A stretch of DNA of 64,000 nucleotides from Thermohalobaculum sp039815685 (GTDB taxonomy: Bacteria; Pseudomonadota; Alphaproteobacteria; Rhodobacterales; Rhodobacteraceae), in the NCBI GenBank assembly GCA_039815685.1, contig JBCBYV010000005.1, forward strand, positions 165,428 to 229,427. The letters are read 5' to 3'. The position numbers and the translations under genes are program-made. Of this stretch, positions 17,843 to 27,029 are shown piece after piece (position 1 is the first letter of the stretch; each line of letters starts with the position of its first letter). The notes beneath the pieces were generated by a model. The model had not been told where the DNA came from and did no database searches. It saw nothing but the letters and a program-made list of their open reading frames with translations.

Positions 17843-17885
17843 ACGCGACCTTCGCGTTCACCGAACCCTGATCGTTCAGGCGAAA

Positions 17886-18080
17886 TCACTCCGTCGCGGG
17901 CACGAGATCGAGGACGCGCTTAGGCTCACCACCAACGGTGAGCTGCAGCTCGGGCGAGGTCTCCTCACCGCTGCTGAGCAAGATGGTTCCGATGCCGACG
18001 ACGAGAATGCAGATGCCGACGCCGAGCGCTGCCCAATCCCGGGTGCGGTGGCCAAACCGTACGCGCGGAAACTCCGCCAT
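17886..18080 (-). CDS. Small single-pass membrane protein
   Basis: A 64-residue protein with a basic N-terminus (EFPRVRFGHRTRDW), one membrane helix (ALGVGICILVVGIGTILL) and a short acidic tail. GGAGGT lies 7 nt before the ATG, which supports it as a real gene. It is followed about 130 nt upstream on the same strand by another small membrane protein gene. No family recognised. Confidence 0.65.
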   Translation of the reverse strand: MAEFPRVRFGHRTRDWAALGVGICILVVGIGTILLSSGEETSPELQLTVGGEPKRVLDLVPATE

Positions 18081-18170
18081 GACACTACCTCCGATAGATC
18101 GCCTCAGAAGCCATCAATCAGGGGTAGAGTCAATGTCGGAGTGCGCGGCAGCATAGGGCTGACGGAGCGC

Positions 18171-18223
18171 CCGCAGCCTTCTAGTCCGCAGGTTTCTAGT
18201 CCGCAGCCTTCTAGTCCGCGGGG
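18171..18223. repeat. 15-bp tandem repeat carrying the stop codon of the small gene at 18,211
   Basis: Three units of 15 bp (TTCTAGTCCGCAGGT and close variants) start at 18,179, 18,194 and 18,209, with a partial copy just before. On the minus strand each unit contains GCGGACTAG, which encodes Ala-Asp-stop. The period is a multiple of three, so the stop codon of the 18,211-18,396 gene is repeated in frame. Confidence 0.8.
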
Positions 18224-18396
18224 GCAAGACCCTCGAAGAGAGCGCCCAGCCCCTCGCCCTGGATTATGTCGATGATGACGCCGCCTTCCTCGCTGGCCAG
18301 ATCGACGACGCCAAGCGCCACCACGATCAGGGCCGCGCCAAGGGCCACCTGATCTATCGTGATCGCACCGTCGGTCGATCCAAGGAATGCGCGCAT
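18211..18396 (-). CDS. Small Flp-pilin-like membrane protein
   Basis: A 61-residue protein starting MRAFLGSTDGAITIDQVALG, followed by a hydrophobic helix (AALIVVALGVVDL) and an acidic tail. The F...DGAITIDQV segment resembles the processing and helix region of the Flp/Fap-type pilin-like proteins common in Rhodobacterales. It lacks the clear Gly-Glu-Tyr cleavage site and no pilus genes are near, so the assignment is tentative. GGAGG lies 8 nt before the ATG. Its stop codon is tandemly repeated. Confidence 0.6.
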   Translation of the reverse strand: MRAFLGSTDGAITIDQVALGAALIVVALGVVDLASEEGGVIIDIIQGEGLGALFEGLAPAD

Positions 18397-18623
18397 GGCT
18401 GTCCTCCGTTGCGCTGCAAGAATCAGTCCCTGCTCCCCGGCGTCAAGGTAACAGTTTCGGCATCCGTTGCGCAGCGCCCGATTTCAAGGAAAGCGTGATC
18501 GCGACGACGCTCGGTCGCATGCGGGCCCGTCTTGTGCTGACGCGCGCGATATGGGAGCAGCATCCGGCCAATGGTAGCCGGGGAAATGCCGCGGTCGAAA
18601 ACGGCCGCCGAAAGGAGAACGCG

Positions 18624-19385
18624 ATGAAGGTGCTGGTGCCCGTCAAACGCGTGATCGACTATAACGTGAAGGTCCGCGTCAAGTCGGACAACACCGGCGT
18701 CGATCTCGCCAACGTGAAGATGTCGATGAACCCGTTCGACGAGATTGCGGTCGAGGCCGCGATCCGCCTCAAGGAAGCGGGCAAGGCGAGCGAGATCGTC
18801 GCGGTCTCGATCGGCGTTGCGAAGGCGCAGGAGACGCTGCGCACCGCGCTGGCCATGGGTGCGGACCGGGCGATCCTGATCGAGGCTGCGGACAATGCCG
18901 AGACGGATATCGAGCCGTTGGCGGTCGCCAAGCTCCTGAAGGGCGTGATCGAGGCGGAAGAGCCGGGTCTCGTGATCGCGGGCAAGCAGGCGATCGACAA
19001 CGATCTCAACGCGACGGGCCAGATGCTCTCGGCGCTCCTCGGCTGGTCGCAGGCGACCTATGCCTCGGAGATCGAGGTCGAGGGCGATGGTGCCACCGTG
19101 ACCCGCGAAGTCGATGGCGGTCTCCAGACCATCAAGGTCAAGATGCCGGCGATCATCACGGTGGATCTGCGCCTCTGCGAGCCGCGCTATGCGTCGCTGC
19201 CGAACATCATGAAGGCGAAGAAGAAGCCGCTCGAGACGAAGAAGCCCGAGGATTACGGCGTGGACGTCGCGCCGCGGCTATCCGTCGTCTCCGTCGGCGA
19301 GCCGCCGGCCCGTAAGGCTGGCGTCAAGGTGGGCTCGGTCGACGAGCTCGTGGAGAAGCTGAAGACGGAAGCGGGGGTTCTCTGA
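18624..19385 (+). CDS. etfB: Electron transfer flavoprotein subunit beta
   Basis: A 253-residue ETF beta subunit. The start MKVLVPVKRVIDYNVKVRVK is diagnostic, and the ETF-beta signature VDLRLCEPRYASLPNIMKAKKKP is at about residues 175-197. The open frame extends upstream to 18,387, but the ATG at 18,624 follows AAAGGAG and gives normal length. With EtfA it forms the heterodimer that takes electrons from acyl-CoA dehydrogenases and passes them to ETF-ubiquinone oxidoreductase. Its TGA overlaps the etfA ATG. Confidence 0.97.
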   Translation: MKVLVPVKRVIDYNVKVRVKSDNTGVDLANVKMSMNPFDEIAVEAAIRLKEAGKASEIVAVSIGVAKAQETLRTALAMGADRAILIEAADNAETDIEPLAVAKLLKGVIEAEEPGLVIAGKQAIDNDLNATGQMLSALLGWSQATYASEIEVEGDGATVTREVDGGLQTIKVKMPAIITVDLRLCEPRYASLPNIMKAKKKPLETKKPEDYGVDVAPRLSVVSVGEPPARKAGVKVGSVDELVEKLKTEAGVL

Positions 19386-20314
19386 TGTCGGTTCTTCTGA
19401 TCGCCGAGGTGAGCCGGGGCCAGCTCGCATCCGACTCCACCGCGAAGGCCATCACCGCGGCCAAGGCGCTGGGCGATGTCACCGTCCTCTGCGCCTCCGA
19501 AGGCTCGGACGCGGCGGCAAAGGAATGCGCGGCGTTCGATGGCGTGGCCAAGGTGCTCTCCGCCGATGACGCGATGTATGGCAACCAGCTCGCCGAGCCG
19601 CTGGCCGACCTGATCGTCGGTCTCGCTGGCGACTACACGCACATCATGGCGCCGGCGACGGTGGCGATGAAGAACGTGCTGCCGCGGGTCGCAGCCCTCC
19701 TCGACGTGATGGTGATCACGGATGTGCAGGAGATCGTGGACGGGGACACCTATATCCGGCCCATCTACGCCGGCAACGCGATCCAGACCGTGAAGTCTGG
19801 CGACGCGAAGAAGGTCGTCTCGATCCGGACGGCCAGCTTCGATGCGGCAGGCGCGGGCGGCTCGGCACCGGTCGAGAACGTCTCGGCGGCGTCGAACCCC
19901 GGGCTCTCGGAATGGGTCGAGGACAAGGTCGTGGCCTCGGACCGGCCGGAGCTGACCTCCGCCAAGGTGGTGATCTCCGGTGGCCGCGGGATCGGCTCGA
20001 AGGAGAATTTCGCGCTGATCGAGAAGGTGGCGGACAAGCTGGGGGCGGCCACGGGTGCGTCCCGCGCGGCAGTGGACTCGGGCTATGCGCCGAACGACTG
20101 GCAGGTCGGCCAGACCGGCAAGGTGGTGGCACCGGATCTCTACATCGCCGTCGGCATCTCCGGCGCGATCCAGCACCTTGCGGGCATGAAGGACTCGAAG
20201 GTCATCGTCGCGATCAACAAGGACGACGAGGCCCCGATCTTCCAGGTCGCGGATTACGGCCTCGTGGGCGACCTCTTCGACATCATGCCGGAACTCGAAG
20301 GCAAGCTGAGCTGA
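19385..20314 (+). CDS. etfA: Electron transfer flavoprotein subunit alpha
   Basis: A 309-residue ETF alpha subunit, overlapping etfB in a TGATG junction that implies translational coupling. The C-terminal FAD-binding domain carries VVISGGRGIGSKENF at about residue 197 and the signature LYIAVGISGAIQHLAGM followed by VIVAINKDDEAPIFQVADYG. Length is normal. A hairpin terminator follows the stop by 31 nt. Confidence 0.97.
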   Translation: MSVLLIAEVSRGQLASDSTAKAITAAKALGDVTVLCASEGSDAAAKECAAFDGVAKVLSADDAMYGNQLAEPLADLIVGLAGDYTHIMAPATVAMKNVLPRVAALLDVMVITDVQEIVDGDTYIRPIYAGNAIQTVKSGDAKKVVSIRTASFDAAGAGGSAPVENVSAASNPGLSEWVEDKVVASDRPELTSAKVVISGGRGIGSKENFALIEKVADKLGAATGASRAAVDSGYAPNDWQVGQTGKVVAPDLYIAVGISGAIQHLAGMKDSKVIVAINKDDEAPIFQVADYGLVGDLFDIMPELEGKLS

Positions 20315-20344
20315 GCCTGGCGTGAAGGCCTGCGAAACTGCTGA

Positions 20345-20370
20345 GGGTCCCGTGGCGACGCGGGACCTTC
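20345..20370. terminator. Bidirectional hairpin terminator after etfA
   Basis: A stem GGTCCCG (20,346-20,352) pairs with CGGGACC (20,361-20,367) around a short loop, followed by TTCATTC. It sits between etfA and the stop of the convergent gene at 20,369, so it could serve both. Confidence 0.55.
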
Positions 20371-21049
20371 ATTCGTAACGAAGCTCGATCTCGTAGCCGC
20401 AGCTTGCATTCTCCTCCGCCGCGACCTTCACGCCCACGGCAGCGTTTCCAGCGACAATGACGGCGTTCGATGCGGCCTCCCCTATCGCCGGGGCGGAGCG
20501 CTGGATCTCGAGCCGGCTGCCGTGCTCGTCGAGGAGCGACATGACGCATTGCTGATAGCCGGAGAAGTTTCCCTCCCCGCTCAGCAGCCGCCAGACATAG
20601 CGGAGTTCGCGCGTCCCCTCCCGGATCGGCGCTTCAAAGAGATCGATATCCCCGTGCTCGACGAGGCCGGAATAAGCGCTGCCAACCTCGATGATGTTGG
20701 CGCCGCGGGGATGATCGTTCGGCTCAACCTCCGCGCCCGCGGCGATGGCAACGGCGCCGGCGACCGAGGCAGCACTCGCATCGCCGGATGCCACCGCCCT
20801 GCCTGTGCTCGCAGGCGCCGACGGTGCCGCTGCTTTCGGAATGAAGGTCGGCGAGGCGAGGAACCCGCAGCCCACGATGAAGACGAGCAGGCCGCCGGAG
20901 GATGCGTTGAACTTGAGCCCGAAGAGCTCGATCTTCGTCTCCCCGTCGCTGGGTGGCGGACGGAGCAGCATATAGAGGCCAACGAGGGCGAAGACGCCGC
21001 CGAAGACCATCAGGATCGTGATCTGCGTCCAGTCGAGCGGCTGGAGCAT
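20369..21049 (-). CDS. Membrane protein with a PPC-like domain
   Basis: A 226-residue protein. Two hydrophobic helices (about residues 9-28 and 52-72, FVGCGFLASPTF region) anchor it. After an Ala-rich linker, a domain starting EVEPNDHPRGANIIEVG and continuing GLVEHGDIDLFEA resembles the bacterial pre-peptidase C-terminal (PPC) beta-sandwich. The ATG at 21,049 is chosen because GAGGAGG lies 5 nt upstream; the frame itself extends to 21,286. A single Cys pair may form a disulfide. Function unknown. Confidence 0.7.
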   Translation of the reverse strand: MLQPLDWTQITILMVFGGVFALVGLYMLLRPPPSDGETKIELFGLKFNASSGGLLVFIVGCGFLASPTFIPKAAAPSAPASTGRAVASGDASAASVAGAVAIAAGAEVEPNDHPRGANIIEVGSAYSGLVEHGDIDLFEAPIREGTRELRYVWRLLSGEGNFSGYQQCVMSLLDEHGSRLEIQRSAPAIGEAASNAVIVAGNAAVGVKVAAEENASCGYEIELRYE

Positions 21050-21233
21050 CGTGTCCTCCTCGCACAGTTCCCGGAGCATGCCGTTGCGAAAGGTTGCAGG
21101 CAATGCGTGTAAGCCCTGCGAGGACAACGGAGGCGGCACCGTCGCCCTTGCCAAGGCATGCAGGGCGCCGATATGGTTATGTTGCGTTGCACAATAACGA
21201 AGGGCGCTGAAGCGCTTCTCGGGGGGAAGAGCC

Positions 21234-22109
21234 ATGGAGATCCGCAGGATTGGCGTCATCGGCGCCGGGCAGATGGGGACGGGCATCGCGCAGGTGTTCG
21301 CTCAGGCCGATTTCGAGGTTCTGCTCAACGATGTGAACCCCGCGGCCATGCAGTCGGCGATCGAACGGATCGAGCAGGGCTATGGCCGGCTGGTCAAGCG
21401 GGGCAAGCTCGACGAGACGACCGCCTCCGCCGCGCTCGGCCGGATCGCGACGACGACGGCGACCGAGGAGATCGCGCAGACCGACGTGGTGATCGAGGCC
21501 GCGACCGAGAACGAGGCGGTCAAGCTCAAGATCTTCGAGGCGCTGCGCCCGCATCTGGCGGCCCACACGATCCTGACCTCGAACACCTCCTCGATCTCGA
21601 TCACGCGGCTTGCCTCGGCCACGGACCGCCCGGAGCGGTTCATGGGGTTCCATTTCATGAACCCCGTGCCGGTGATGCAGCTCGTGGAGCTTGTGCGCGG
21701 CATCGCGACGGATGACGAGACCTTCTCCCGCATCCGGGCGCTGGTCGAGGCCATCGGCAAGACGCCAGCGAATGCCGAGGACTTCCCGGCCTTCATCGTC
21801 AACCGCATCCTGCTGCCGATGATCAACGAGGCGATCTACACGCTCTACGAGGGCGTCGGGACGGTCACCTCGATCGACACGGCGATGAAGCTCGGCACGA
21901 ACCACCCGATGGGCCCGCTGGAACTTGCGGATTTCATCGGGCTCGACACCTGTCTCAGCATTATGAACGTGCTGCATGACGGGCTGGCGGACACGAAGTA
22001 CCGGCCCTGCCCGCTTCTGGTGAAGTATGTCGAGGCAGGCTGGCTCGGCCGCAAGACCCAGCGCGGCTTCTACGACTACCGGGGCGAGACCCCGGTGCCG
22101 ACGCGCTGA
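21234..22109 (+). CDS. hbd: 3-hydroxybutyryl-CoA dehydrogenase
   Basis: A 291-residue 3-hydroxyacyl-CoA dehydrogenase. The NAD-binding motif GAGQMGTGIAQ is at residues 10-20. The catalytic His lies in GFHFMNPVPVMQLVE at about 140, and the C-terminal HCDH signature FPAFIVNRILLPMINEAI at about 185. It oxidises (S)-3-hydroxybutyryl-CoA to acetoacetyl-CoA. Placement after etfBA is typical of Rhodobacterales, although here the convergent PPC-like gene lies between. Confidence 0.94.
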   Translation: MEIRRIGVIGAGQMGTGIAQVFAQADFEVLLNDVNPAAMQSAIERIEQGYGRLVKRGKLDETTASAALGRIATTTATEEIAQTDVVIEAATENEAVKLKIFEALRPHLAAHTILTSNTSSISITRLASATDRPERFMGFHFMNPVPVMQLVELVRGIATDDETFSRIRALVEAIGKTPANAEDFPAFIVNRILLPMINEAIYTLYEGVGTVTSIDTAMKLGTNHPMGPLELADFIGLDTCLSIMNVLHDGLADTKYRPCPLLVKYVEAGWLGRKTQRGFYDYRGETPVPTR

Positions 22110-22124
22110 TCCCGCCCGGCCGCC

Positions 22125-24059
22125 ATGGCTGAGAGCCGCTCTCTAGAGAGATCGTTCTCGCTCTACGTAATGGCGGGGTTCGTGGCGCTCTCGGCGGTGG
22201 TCCTTCTCCTCAGCACCGACCCGATACTCGACCTGATCCAGTCGACGCTCCTGCCGGTGCAGTCGCTCGAACGGCACTTCGATGCAAGGTTCGAGCGCGC
22301 GGCACTGCGCATCGGTCGACATGTCCTGATGATGGCGGCCCCCCTGACGCTGCTCGCGCTCTGGTGCTGGTCGGCGCCGCGCCCCCGCGCAGCGGTGATC
22401 CTGTGGCTCGCAGCCATCCTGCTCTGGACCGTAGGCACGATCGGGCTGGTCGGCGCACGCAATGTTGGCGACTTCTACCCGATGGCATGGGGCGTCGCCG
22501 CGGTCGGGCTCCTCAGCGCCCTGCCGGTCGCGGCGGCAGCGGCGTCGCGCGTGCCGGGGAACCCGGAAGCTCCGGGCGAAGACGCAGTGCGCTTCTTCTG
22601 GGCACTCGCCATCGGCATCCTGATCCTCGGGCTTCTCCTCAGGACACCGGGGTTCTTCCAGCCAATCCAGCGCGACGTGGCGATCTGGCTCACGATTGCC
22701 GAGAACTGGCTCGCGGGCGAGGCGCTCTATCTCGGCGGCTGGGACCACAAGCCGCCGATGGCGTTCATCCCCTGGGCCCTGCCGTTCCTGATTGCCGAGG
22801 ATCTGCATCTCGGCCTCTTCGTCTTCGGCGCCGTCCTCTGGTTGCTGACCGGCCTCGGGATACTGGCGCTGGCGACCAACCTCGGCGGGCGGGGGGCGGG
22901 ACTGGCGGCGCTGCTGGCCTGGGCGTTCCTCGGCAACGATCCACTGCTCGAAGCGAACCGGGCCCATGGCGAAGCGATCATCAATATCTGCGTCGTCTGG
23001 GCGCTCGCCCTGCTGTCGCGTCAGGCATGGCCAAGCCTCGCCGATACGGTCGCTGCGGGAATGCTGCTGGCCTGCACGACCCTGATGAAGCAGCACATGA
23101 TCCTTGTGCCGGCAGCACTTGCCGTTCTCTACCTCGGGCGCGCCCTGGCGGCAGCACCCGCTTTGCGCGCCGCGCTCCTGCGCCACGCGGCCATTGTCTG
23201 TGGCACGATGGCGGCCATCGGGGCTGCGGCCTGGGGATTGGTCTTCGCCTATACCTGGGCGAGCGGCAGCCTGGACGCGTTCTTCTACGCCAACTTCGAG
23301 TATCTGCTGCTCTATGCGTCCGAGAACGACGGGCAGAGCGCGAGCCTCGAGCGCCTGAGCCGGGTGAACGCGATATTTCTGTTGTACCTCGCAGCGGCGC
23401 TGCTGCCCCTCGGCCTCCTGCTGCTGCGCGTGACGCGGTTCCCGGAGTCCTTCCTGTTGGCCGCCTTCCTCAGCGCCGCGGTCATCACCGTGATGCCGAT
23501 GCGGTTCTACCAGCACTACATGCAGATCATGGTGCCGACGCTCTGCGTGGGACTTGCCGTGCTCCTCGGCCGCGCGTTCGCGGGCACCAAGAACGCCGCC
23601 CGGCTGCAGCTTCTGGGGGCGCTCATCCTCTGCCTGCCGATGGCATCGGTGCACGCCTTCACCAACATGACCCAGATGCCGAATCTCTCGCTCGGCTTCG
23701 CTCCGGGCCGGCACGCCGAGGCGCGCGACCTCGGCCTCAAGCTCAACGACGCAGTGAGCGAGGAGCAGGGGCTCTTTCACTACGGGTCCGAGCCCGCGAT
23801 CTACCTCTATGCGGGCCAGCGATCCCCGACGCGGTTCGTATTCTCGATCCCTTTGCGCAAAGTGAGCCATCCCCGGCAGGAGATGTGGCTCGGCGAAGTG
23901 GTCGAGATGCTGGAGGCGGACCGGCCGGAGATCGTCGTCTTCTCGCGCGAGAACTACTGGGCCAAGAACGACCCGGTGACCGCCTGGGTGCTCGAACGAT
24001 ACGAACCGGCCACGACCTTCGGCGAGTACGAGTATTTCCACAGCTACAGGCGGCGCTGA
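22125..24059 (+). CDS. Membrane glycosyltransferase, GT39/ArnT-like
   Basis: A 644-residue protein with about twelve membrane helices. The first extracytoplasmic loop carries QRDVAIWLTIAENWLAG followed by GGWDHKPPMAFIPWALP. This matches the D...A..il.G...y...wd.KpP pattern of PMT_2/ArnT-type GT-C enzymes, which use polyprenyl-phosphate sugars. A soluble C-terminal segment of about 120 residues follows the last helix. It starts 15 nt after hbd. The acceptor is unknown. Confidence 0.75.
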   Translation: MAESRSLERSFSLYVMAGFVALSAVVLLLSTDPILDLIQSTLLPVQSLERHFDARFERAALRIGRHVLMMAAPLTLLALWCWSAPRPRAAVILWLAAILLWTVGTIGLVGARNVGDFYPMAWGVAAVGLLSALPVAAAAASRVPGNPEAPGEDAVRFFWALAIGILILGLLLRTPGFFQPIQRDVAIWLTIAENWLAGEALYLGGWDHKPPMAFIPWALPFLIAEDLHLGLFVFGAVLWLLTGLGILALATNLGGRGAGLAALLAWAFLGNDPLLEANRAHGEAIINICVVWALALLSRQAWPSLADTVAAGMLLACTTLMKQHMILVPAALAVLYLGRALAAAPALRAALLRHAAIVCGTMAAIGAAAWGLVFAYTWASGSLDAFFYANFEYLLLYASENDGQSASLERLSRVNAIFLLYLAAALLPLGLLLLRVTRFPESFLLAAFLSAAVITVMPMRFYQHYMQIMVPTLCVGLAVLLGRAFAGTKNAARLQLLGALILCLPMASVHAFTNMTQMPNLSLGFAPGRHAEARDLGLKLNDAVSEEQGLFHYGSEPAIYLYAGQRSPTRFVFSIPLRKVSHPRQEMWLGEVVEMLEADRPEIVVFSRENYWAKNDPVTAWVLERYEPATTFGEYEYFHSYRRR

Positions 24060-24259
24060 GGCCGCGCGCGCGTCGCCGGCGGGCGGCGCTGGACGGCGTT
24101 TGGCGGGGTCGGGCGGCGCCCGATCCTTCGCAGAACGGTAACAGTCTCTTCCGGTCCTTCATATGGAACGTGCCGGTCGGCGCCTTAACTCACCGCAATC
24201 GGGCGGCTGACTGGCTCGGCCTGCCCTGTTCGGAAGGCAAACACACGGGAGAGAACCCC

Positions 24260-24844
24260 ATGCGCCGTACCATCCTCCTCGCCGCCCCGGTCGCGGGCAT
24301 GCTCGCCCTTGCAGCAGCCCCCGCTGCGGCCGAGCCCTATGTGCTCGACAAGAGCCACACCGTGATCAGCTTCCAGGTGGATCACCTCGGCTTCTCCACC
24401 GTGCATGGCGTCTTTCGCGATATCGAAGCGGATATCACCTTCGACCCCGAGGCCGTCGAGAACACGCAGGTGAGCTTCGTGGTGCAGGCGGGAAGCATCG
24501 ACACCTTCTGGGCCAAGCGCGACGAGCATTTGCGCAACGCGGATTTCTTCGATGTCGAGAACCACCCGGAGATCTCCTTCGTCTCGACCAGCGTCACGCC
24601 GACGGGTGGCGACACCGCCAAGGTAGAGGGTGAGCTCACGATGCTCGGCCAGACCCAGCCCGTGACCTTCGAGGCGAAGCTCAACAAGCTCGGGCCCTCG
24701 CCCTTCAATCCGAACCAGCAGATCGCGGGCTTCACCGTCACCGGTGAGATCGACCGCACCGCCTTCGGCATGGACTATGCTGCACCCGCGGTGAGCGCCG
24801 TGATCCCGGTGCGCGTCGATCTCGAGATGAGCCCGGCGAGCTGA
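24260..24844 (+). CDS. YceI family periplasmic protein
   Basis: A 194-residue secreted lipocalin-like protein. A signal peptide (ILLAAPVAGMLALAAAPAAA) precedes YVLDKSHTVISFQVDHLGFS, the typical YceI opening, and FFDVENHPEISFVS in the middle. The fold binds isoprenoid chains in known relatives. The ATG at 24,260 is supported by GGGAGAG upstream. A second YceI-like gene follows after 22 nt, then cytochrome b561. Confidence 0.92.
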   Translation: MRRTILLAAPVAGMLALAAAPAAAEPYVLDKSHTVISFQVDHLGFSTVHGVFRDIEADITFDPEAVENTQVSFVVQAGSIDTFWAKRDEHLRNADFFDVENHPEISFVSTSVTPTGGDTAKVEGELTMLGQTQPVTFEAKLNKLGPSPFNPNQQIAGFTVTGEIDRTAFGMDYAAPAVSAVIPVRVDLEMSPAS

Positions 24845-24866
24845 GGCCGTAGCGGAGCGTCCGCGC

Positions 24867-25457
24867 GTGCGGTTCGTTGTCACAGTCTTCGCGGCGGCGG
24901 TAGTCGTCGCGACGGCCTGGGTCGGGCGCGCGGCCGCGGATGACTGGGTGGTGGATGCGGCGGCCTCGCGCGTCGCCTTCACCTACACCTTCGGCGGGAC
25001 GGAGCGTGAGGGCAGCTTCGCCCGGTTCGAGGGACGCGGCAGCTTCGATGCGGATCATCCGGAGGCGGCGCGCCTGACGCTCCGGATCGAGACCGAGAGC
25101 ATAGAGCTCGGCAATGCCCTGGAGGAGGCCCTCGCCACCTCGGTCGAGGGGTTCGACAGCCGCAACCACCCGCTCGCGAGTTTCGAGTTGCAGCGTCTGG
25201 ACCCGCTCGGCGCGGATCGCTTCAGGGCGCGGGGCGTTGCGGAGATGAAGGGGCGCCGCCGGCCGTTGACTGGCGACGGCACGTTGCGGATCGCGGACGG
25301 CGTCGCCCGCGCAGAGGGGGAGGTGAGACTAGACCGGCTGCAGTTCCGGGTCGGGGTCGGCCCATTCGCCTCGCTCGTCGATATCGGGCGGTGGGTCACA
25401 GTCGAATACAGCCTTGTCGCCCGGCTCGCGGGCGGCGGTAGCGAAAGGTCGCAATGA
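24867..25457 (+). CDS. Second, divergent YceI family protein
   Basis: A 196-residue secreted paralogue starting at GTG, with a signal peptide (FVVTVFAAAVVVATAWVGRAAA). The conserved WVVDAAASRVAFTYTFGG, EGFDSRNHPLASFEL and EGEVRLDRLQF segments mark the YceI fold, but the sequence is well diverged from its neighbour. Its stop overlaps an ATG of the cytochrome b561 gene, so coupling is likely. Confidence 0.82.
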   Translation: MRFVVTVFAAAVVVATAWVGRAAADDWVVDAAASRVAFTYTFGGTEREGSFARFEGRGSFDADHPEAARLTLRIETESIELGNALEEALATSVEGFDSRNHPLASFELQRLDPLGADRFRARGVAEMKGRRRPLTGDGTLRIADGVARAEGEVRLDRLQFRVGVGPFASLVDIGRWVTVEYSLVARLAGGGSERSQ

Positions 25458-25471
25458 CAGGAGCCAAAGGC

Positions 25472-26065
25472 ATGACGGCAGCGAACACGACGGCAGGCTG
25501 GGGCTGGGTGCAGCGCGCGATCCACTGGGTCGCCGGTGCCGTGATCCTGTTCCAGCTCGGCATGGGCTACTACATGGTCAATTTCCTCGGCGACTTCGAG
25601 CGCTTCGATCAGGTGCAGATCCACAAGAGCTGGGGCTTCGTGGCGTTCATGCTGGTGGCACTGCGCATTATCTGGCGGGCGCTCAACCCGACGCCGGCCG
25701 AGCCGCCGATGCCGGACTGGCAGCGCATGGCCTCGCGCGGGAGCCATATCGCGCTCTATGTGCTGATGGTCGTGCTGCCGCTGACCGGGTGGCTGATGTC
25801 CTCCGCCTCGCCGCTCAATGACGAGGACGCCTATCCCTTCCAGATCAAGAACATGGTCTTCGGGCTCTTCGAGATGCCGGACCCCTATCCGGTCGGCGAC
25901 CGGGACCTTGCCGAGACCTTCCAGGTGATCCACGAGTTCGCGGCCTGGGGGATCGCGGTGCTGCTGGTCCTGCATGTAGCGGCGGCGCTGAAGCACCAAT
26001 ACGTGGACCGCGACGGGCTCCTCTCCCGCATGATCACGGGCCAAGCAGAGACGGACCGCGGCTGA
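25472..26065 (+). CDS. Cytochrome b561 family protein
   Basis: A diheme membrane cytochrome of about 197 residues with four helices. Candidate heme ligands are the His of RAIHWVAG in helix 1, QIHKSWGF in helix 2, SHIALYVLMV in helix 3 and IHEFAAWG with LHVAAALKHQ in helix 4. In this family it passes electrons between quinone and periplasmic partners. Fixed neighbourhood with YceI proteins is well known. The ATG at 25,472 has AGGAG 8 nt upstream; an earlier ATG at 25,454 overlaps the previous stop and is possible. Confidence 0.9.
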   Translation: MTAANTTAGWGWVQRAIHWVAGAVILFQLGMGYYMVNFLGDFERFDQVQIHKSWGFVAFMLVALRIIWRALNPTPAEPPMPDWQRMASRGSHIALYVLMVVLPLTGWLMSSASPLNDEDAYPFQIKNMVFGLFEMPDPYPVGDRDLAETFQVIHEFAAWGIAVLLVLHVAAALKHQYVDRDGLLSRMITGQAETDRG

Positions 26066-26469
26066 AGGGAGCATCGCGCCGAGGATCGGGTGCGCCGGGT
26101 CATTGCACGACGAGCGATGCCGGCCGCCGAAGGTCGCAGCCAAAGCAACGAGGTAAGTCCATTGAGCAAGGGCGCGGGCCCAGATCGCGGACCTGATCGC
26201 TTGGCGCGAGGCTCAGTCGGCGGCGAGCAAATCCGGCTGCGAGACGCAGCACCATTGGGTGTCACGGCTTCGAACAGCATCCGCGTGGTCGCGGGGCGTG
26301 AAAACCTGCGGTCCGAAAAGGCTTTCGACTGCACGGCGCGACCGATATGGAGCGCTCCCCGAAGCAGGGACATGCGGCCTGTCGTCGAAGGCGCTGACGC
26401 GAACACCCCCGGGCCCCTAAGGTTCGTCGGCGCCCTGTGATCTGGTGGTCCTGCCGGATCGGATGAGTT

Positions 26470-26500
26470 CGTCATCGCCGGACCTGACGCGGCAATCGAC
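26470..26500. repeat. Degenerate intergenic palindromic repeat
   Basis: CGTCATCGCCGGACCTGACG followed by CGGCAATCG is a mismatched version of the CGTCATTGCCGGG...CCCGGCAATCC repeat seen complete at 37,979. The mismatches suggest an old copy. Confidence 0.5.
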
Positions 26501-27029
26501 AGTGTTGGAAATGCGATCTTTGGCAGAGTGCCATCCGATCTGCGTTCATCGCTGTCGTCATCGCCGGGCGAGAACCTGCGATCCGGGGTACCGGGCACTG
26601 AGTTCTGGTGGTGGATCCCCGATCGAGACGGGGAATTACAGCATCGTTCGGCTGGTTCCGTTAGGTAGGACGCTGCCTGAGATCCTTAGATCAAACCCGA
26701 GGAAGACCGATCCGGGTTTGAAGCGTTCGGGCCACTTGATCGGGCTCACGCCGGCAGTCTCGGACGGATCCCGCGAAACGAAGAGGCCATCGGCAGCGCG
26801 CCATGCAGACGGCGATCACATCTGGCCAAGGGTCAACGTCGTGCGGCCCTTGTGAGCGCTTCATCGCTTGTCCCTGTCGGGTTGAGCGGATCGGAGTGAA
26901 GACGCTGCCGCCCGGGGGAGATATGGCGGTTTAGCAATCCATCGCAGATGTCGCGAACGGTCTGCGCCGGGCGCGGCGGGAGAAGTCGGTGGACGGAGCC
27001 GGCTGGATCGATCTCCGAACCGTCAGCGG

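Noticed and set aside
22143..24041. 632-codon minus-strand frame opposite the glycosyltransferase
   Set aside because: Composition (Arg/Glu/Gln/His-rich, no domains) is typical of antisense to a membrane protein gene.
26090..26855. Two plus-strand open frames in the gap after cytochrome b561
   Set aside because: No domain, no ribosome site, unusual composition; they look like chance frames in high-GC DNA.
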